Assembly: GCA_017608955.1 (NCBI GenBank)
Contig: JAFCEW010000017.1
Span: forward strand, 1 to 8,738
Direction of reading: 5' to 3'
DNA length: 8,738 bases
Source of the DNA: Candidatus Aenigmatarchaeota archaeon
Lineage (GTDB): Archaea > Aenigmatarchaeota > Aenigmatarchaeia > CG10238-14
In this document: piece by piece, positions 6,677 through 8,738 of the stretch
How positions within the stretch are numbered: position 1 is the stretch's first letter
Layout of the letters: each line of letters starts with the position of its first letter
Position numbers and translations under genes: made by a program
The notes under the pieces: model-generated
Database searches by the model: none
What the model was told of the DNA's origin: nothing
The model's input: the letters and a program-made list of their open reading frames with translations, nothing else

Positions 6677-8140
6677 ATGAAAATAACATTTTTAATTCCG
6701 CCTGCAGTTGGTGTTCCTCCAGAAAGAATATTCGGTTGTAATTATGGATATTTCTTTCAGCATAATATTTTTATGTTGTATCCAGCTGCTATGTTGGAAA
6801 AACAAGGGTATGATGTAGAATTTATAGATTGTCCGGTTGAAGGGAAAGATGAAAATTGGTTCAAGGAATTTCTAAAAAAAGATAGATCAGATGCTTATGT
6901 TTTATATACAGTATTTCTAGCAGAAAAGACAGACAATCATATATCTAAATTAATAAGATCGATAAGAAAAGATGTAAATATTATTTTTATTGGTCCTGAG
7001 CCAACAGGATTTCCTGAAAGATTCTTAAAATTTGTCAATGATGATAAAATTTTTGTAGTAAGGGGAGAGACTGAAATAACAATGAAAGAATTAATACAAG
7101 CAATAGAAAAGAAAAAAGATTTTGGTAATATATTAGGATTAAGTTGGAAAAGAAAAGGAAAAATAATACATAATCCACCAAGACCATTAAATGAAAATTT
7201 AGATGAACTTCCATTTCCTGCAAGACATTTAATTAAAAAACCAAAAAAATATTTTAATCCAAAATTAAAAAGAAAACCAAGTACAGTTATGCTAACAAGT
7301 AGAAATTGTTGGGGGAGATGTATATATTGCATTCCTTGTTCATATAGTTTTGCTAGAGAAATAGAATATAAAAAATACAATAATTGGTGTAAACCAAAAG
7401 TTGGATTGCGTTCTCCAAAAAATATTGCAGAAGAATTTAAGTTAATTAAAAAACAAGGATATAAATCAGTTGCAATCATAGATGATAATTTTATCAACGG
7501 AAAAGAAAGAACAATTGAAATTTGTAACAGAATTAAAGATTTAGATATAGAATGGGGATGCTTAGCAAGAGCCGATTGTTTACAAGATGAAGAATTATTA
7601 GAAGCAATGGCAAAGGCAGGATGTAAATATGTTGATATGGGAGTAGAATCATTTGATCAAAAAGTATTAGATTATGTTCACAAAGATATGACAGCAGGAC
7701 AAATATTAAATGCAATTATTCTTCTTAAAAAACATGGAATAGAACCAAAAATAAACATATTATTTGGTACCTATCCATACGAAACAAAACAATATATAAA
7801 GTGGACACTCGACATATTAAAACAATTAGATATAGATTTTGTTTCTTTTGGTCTAGTGATTCCTCATCCATACACAGAATTCTATAAAATAGTAAAAAAG
7901 AATAAATGGTTTGCAACAAGATCAGGAGACTTCGAACCAGTAGATCCTTATCAAGAAGGAACAATAGATTTTCCAAATATGGATCATAAACAATTAAAAG
8001 AAATGATTAGATGGGCATATAGAGATTTTTATTTAAGGCCAGGTTATATATGGAAAAGATTAAAAAATACAAAAACTTTAAATGAATTATTAGGAGAAAT
8101 TAAGACAGCTTGGAATTTATTTATTAGAAAATCAGCATAA
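6677..8140 (+). CDS. B12-binding-domain radical SAM enzyme (class B-like)
   Basis: This 487-residue protein has an N-terminal cobalamin-binding-type Rossmann domain (about 1-150). It is recognised by LLP/LIPP-like and YPAAMLEKQGYDVEFID segments, GPEPTGFPE (106-114), and RGETEITM (129-136). A radical SAM barrel follows, with C211, C215 and C218 as CxxxCxxC and an extra C221 close by. DDNF (269-272), ARAD (297-300) and GVES (322-325) are typical barrel motifs. The DxHxxG histidine of classical B12 domains is not visible, which is usual in this class. Relatives include methyltransferases such as HpnP and other radical enzymes acting on unreactive carbons. The substrate here is unknown; the glycan context makes a sugar or lipid plausible. 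GTGAT precedes the ATG by three bases. A GT2 gene follows after an 8-nt gap, so the two are probably co-transcribed. Confidence 0.9.
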   Translation: MKITFLIPPAVGVPPERIFGCNYGYFFQHNIFMLYPAAMLEKQGYDVEFIDCPVEGKDENWFKEFLKKDRSDAYVLYTVFLAEKTDNHISKLIRSIRKDVNIIFIGPEPTGFPERFLKFVNDDKIFVVRGETEITMKELIQAIEKKKDFGNILGLSWKRKGKIIHNPPRPLNENLDELPFPARHLIKKPKKYFNPKLKRKPSTVMLTSRNCWGRCIYCIPCSYSFAREIEYKKYNNWCKPKVGLRSPKNIAEEFKLIKKQGYKSVAIIDDNFINGKERTIEICNRIKDLDIEWGCLARADCLQDEELLEAMAKAGCKYVDMGVESFDQKVLDYVHKDMTAGQILNAIILLKKHGIEPKINILFGTYPYETKQYIKWTLDILKQLDIDFVSFGLVIPHPYTEFYKIVKKNKWFATRSGDFEPVDPYQEGTIDFPNMDHKQLKEMIRWAYRDFYLRPGYIWKRLKNTKTLNELLGEIKTAWNLFIRKSA

Positions 8141-8148
8141 TTGATAAA

Positions 8149-8738
8149 ATGAAAAAATACCCTTCTGTAACAGTTTTAGTGACAATGAAAAATTCAGCAC
8201 ATACAATAAAAAAATGTATAGATTCTATTCTAAAATTGGATTATCCCAATAAAAAAATTATGTGTGTTGATGCATTTTCAACAGACGGCACTTATGAAAT
8301 ATTGAAAAAATATGGAAATAAGATTGAACTTTATCAAAAAAAAGGAAATATATCTATTGCATATAATTGGGCATATAAAAAAATAAATACAGATTTTATT
8401 GCATTTACTAATGCTGATTGTGTAGTAAAAAGAGATTGGTGTTCAACACCAAAAACAGTTAACAAATTACAACAATTAATTGGAAAAGAATTAGAACACA
8501 GATTTAAAAACTTTCCTGAGTTTATTTCTAGAGCTCCGGATATGAATTTATGTGTTAGAACAAAAATAGCAAAAAAGGTTCCTTGGGATGAAAAACTAGA
8601 TGTAACACAAGAAACAGATTGGGGATATAAATTAACAAAATATGGAAGAATGAGATATATTCCTGATGCAATTGTATATCATTATCATAGAGCAACCTGG
8701 AAAAATTATTTTAAACAACAAATGAAATATGGAAGAAA
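8149..8738 (+). CDS. Family 2 glycosyltransferase, partial, with an apparent internal in-frame deletion
   Basis: My translation runs 196 codons from ATG 8149 to the right edge with no stop. The N-terminus matches GT2: PSVTVLVTMKN, then CIDSIL, DYPNKKIMCVDAFSTDGT, and the acidic FTNADC segment (86-91) as the DXD-like site. QETDWGY (154-160) fits the catalytic-base region, and IVYHYHR..WKNYFKQQ.KYGR is the usual end of the catalytic domain. Between NADCVVKRDW (ending at 97) and STPKTVNKLQ (from 99) about 20 residues normally present in this family are missing: the helix after the acidic motif and the strand ending in a glycine-rich turn. The frame is intact. It lies 8 nt after the B12-radical SAM gene. 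The membership is clear; whether this copy is active is doubtful. Confidence 0.85.
   Translation, partial: MKKYPSVTVLVTMKNSAHTIKKCIDSILKLDYPNKKIMCVDAFSTDGTYEILKKYGNKIELYQKKGNISIAYNWAYKKINTDFIAFTNADCVVKRDWCSTPKTVNKLQQLIGKELEHRFKNFPEFISRAPDMNLCVRTKIAKKVPWDEKLDVTQETDWGYKLTKYGRMRYIPDAIVYHYHRATWKNYFKQQMKYGR

Noticed and set aside
6937..7497. Minus-strand open frame of 186 codons antisense to the B12-radical SAM gene
   Set aside because: No recognisable domain and no start signal, and it lies entirely inside a strongly conserved gene. Stop codons are scarce on that strand because the gene is A-rich.

Overview
This window looks like a surface-glycan or glycolipid biosynthesis island from a very AT-rich prokaryote, roughly 25% G+C by eye. 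An archaeon, possibly an uncultivated one, is my best guess. The supporting signs are ribosome-binding sites of the GGTGAT/AGGTGG type, TATA-like boxes in the two divergent spacers, TTG and GTG starts, and heavy use of AGA and ATA codons. None of these is decisive, and there is no rRNA, tRNA or taxonomic marker gene. I saw no CRISPR array, insertion sequence or transposase.

Layout. The left third (1-3280) is one tight minus-strand operon. In transcription order it encodes a family 2 glycosyltransferase, a short UDP-sugar-dehydrogenase-like protein, a radical SAM protein with a cysteine-rich tail, and a second radical SAM/SPASM protein that runs off the left edge. All junctions overlap: about 28 nt, then 4 nt, then 4 nt (the last two are ATGA). 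A 167-nt divergent spacer (3281-3447) separates this operon from a plus-strand polysaccharide flippase (3448-4962). The flippase converges on a minus-strand GT39/ArnT-like membrane glycosyltransferase (4959-6575), and the two stop codons overlap. A second divergent spacer (6576-6676) leads to a plus-strand B12-binding-domain radical SAM enzyme (6677-8140) and, 8 nt later, a GT2 glycosyltransferase that runs off the right edge.

How the genes may work together. The two GT2 enzymes would build a glycan on a lipid carrier in the cytoplasm, and the dehydrogenase-like protein may oxidise a nucleotide sugar. The flippase would move the lipid-linked product across the membrane. The GT39 enzyme would transfer a sugar from a polyprenyl-phosphate donor on the outer face. 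Three distinct radical SAM enzymes in the same island suggest unusual radical chemistry on a sugar, lipid or peptide. That last step is inference.

Points that stand out: the dehydrogenase lacks the usual third (UDP-binding) domain; the adjacent radical SAM gene is clearly richer in G+C than its neighbours; and the right-edge GT2 appears to lack about 20 residues just after its metal-binding acidic motif while staying in frame.
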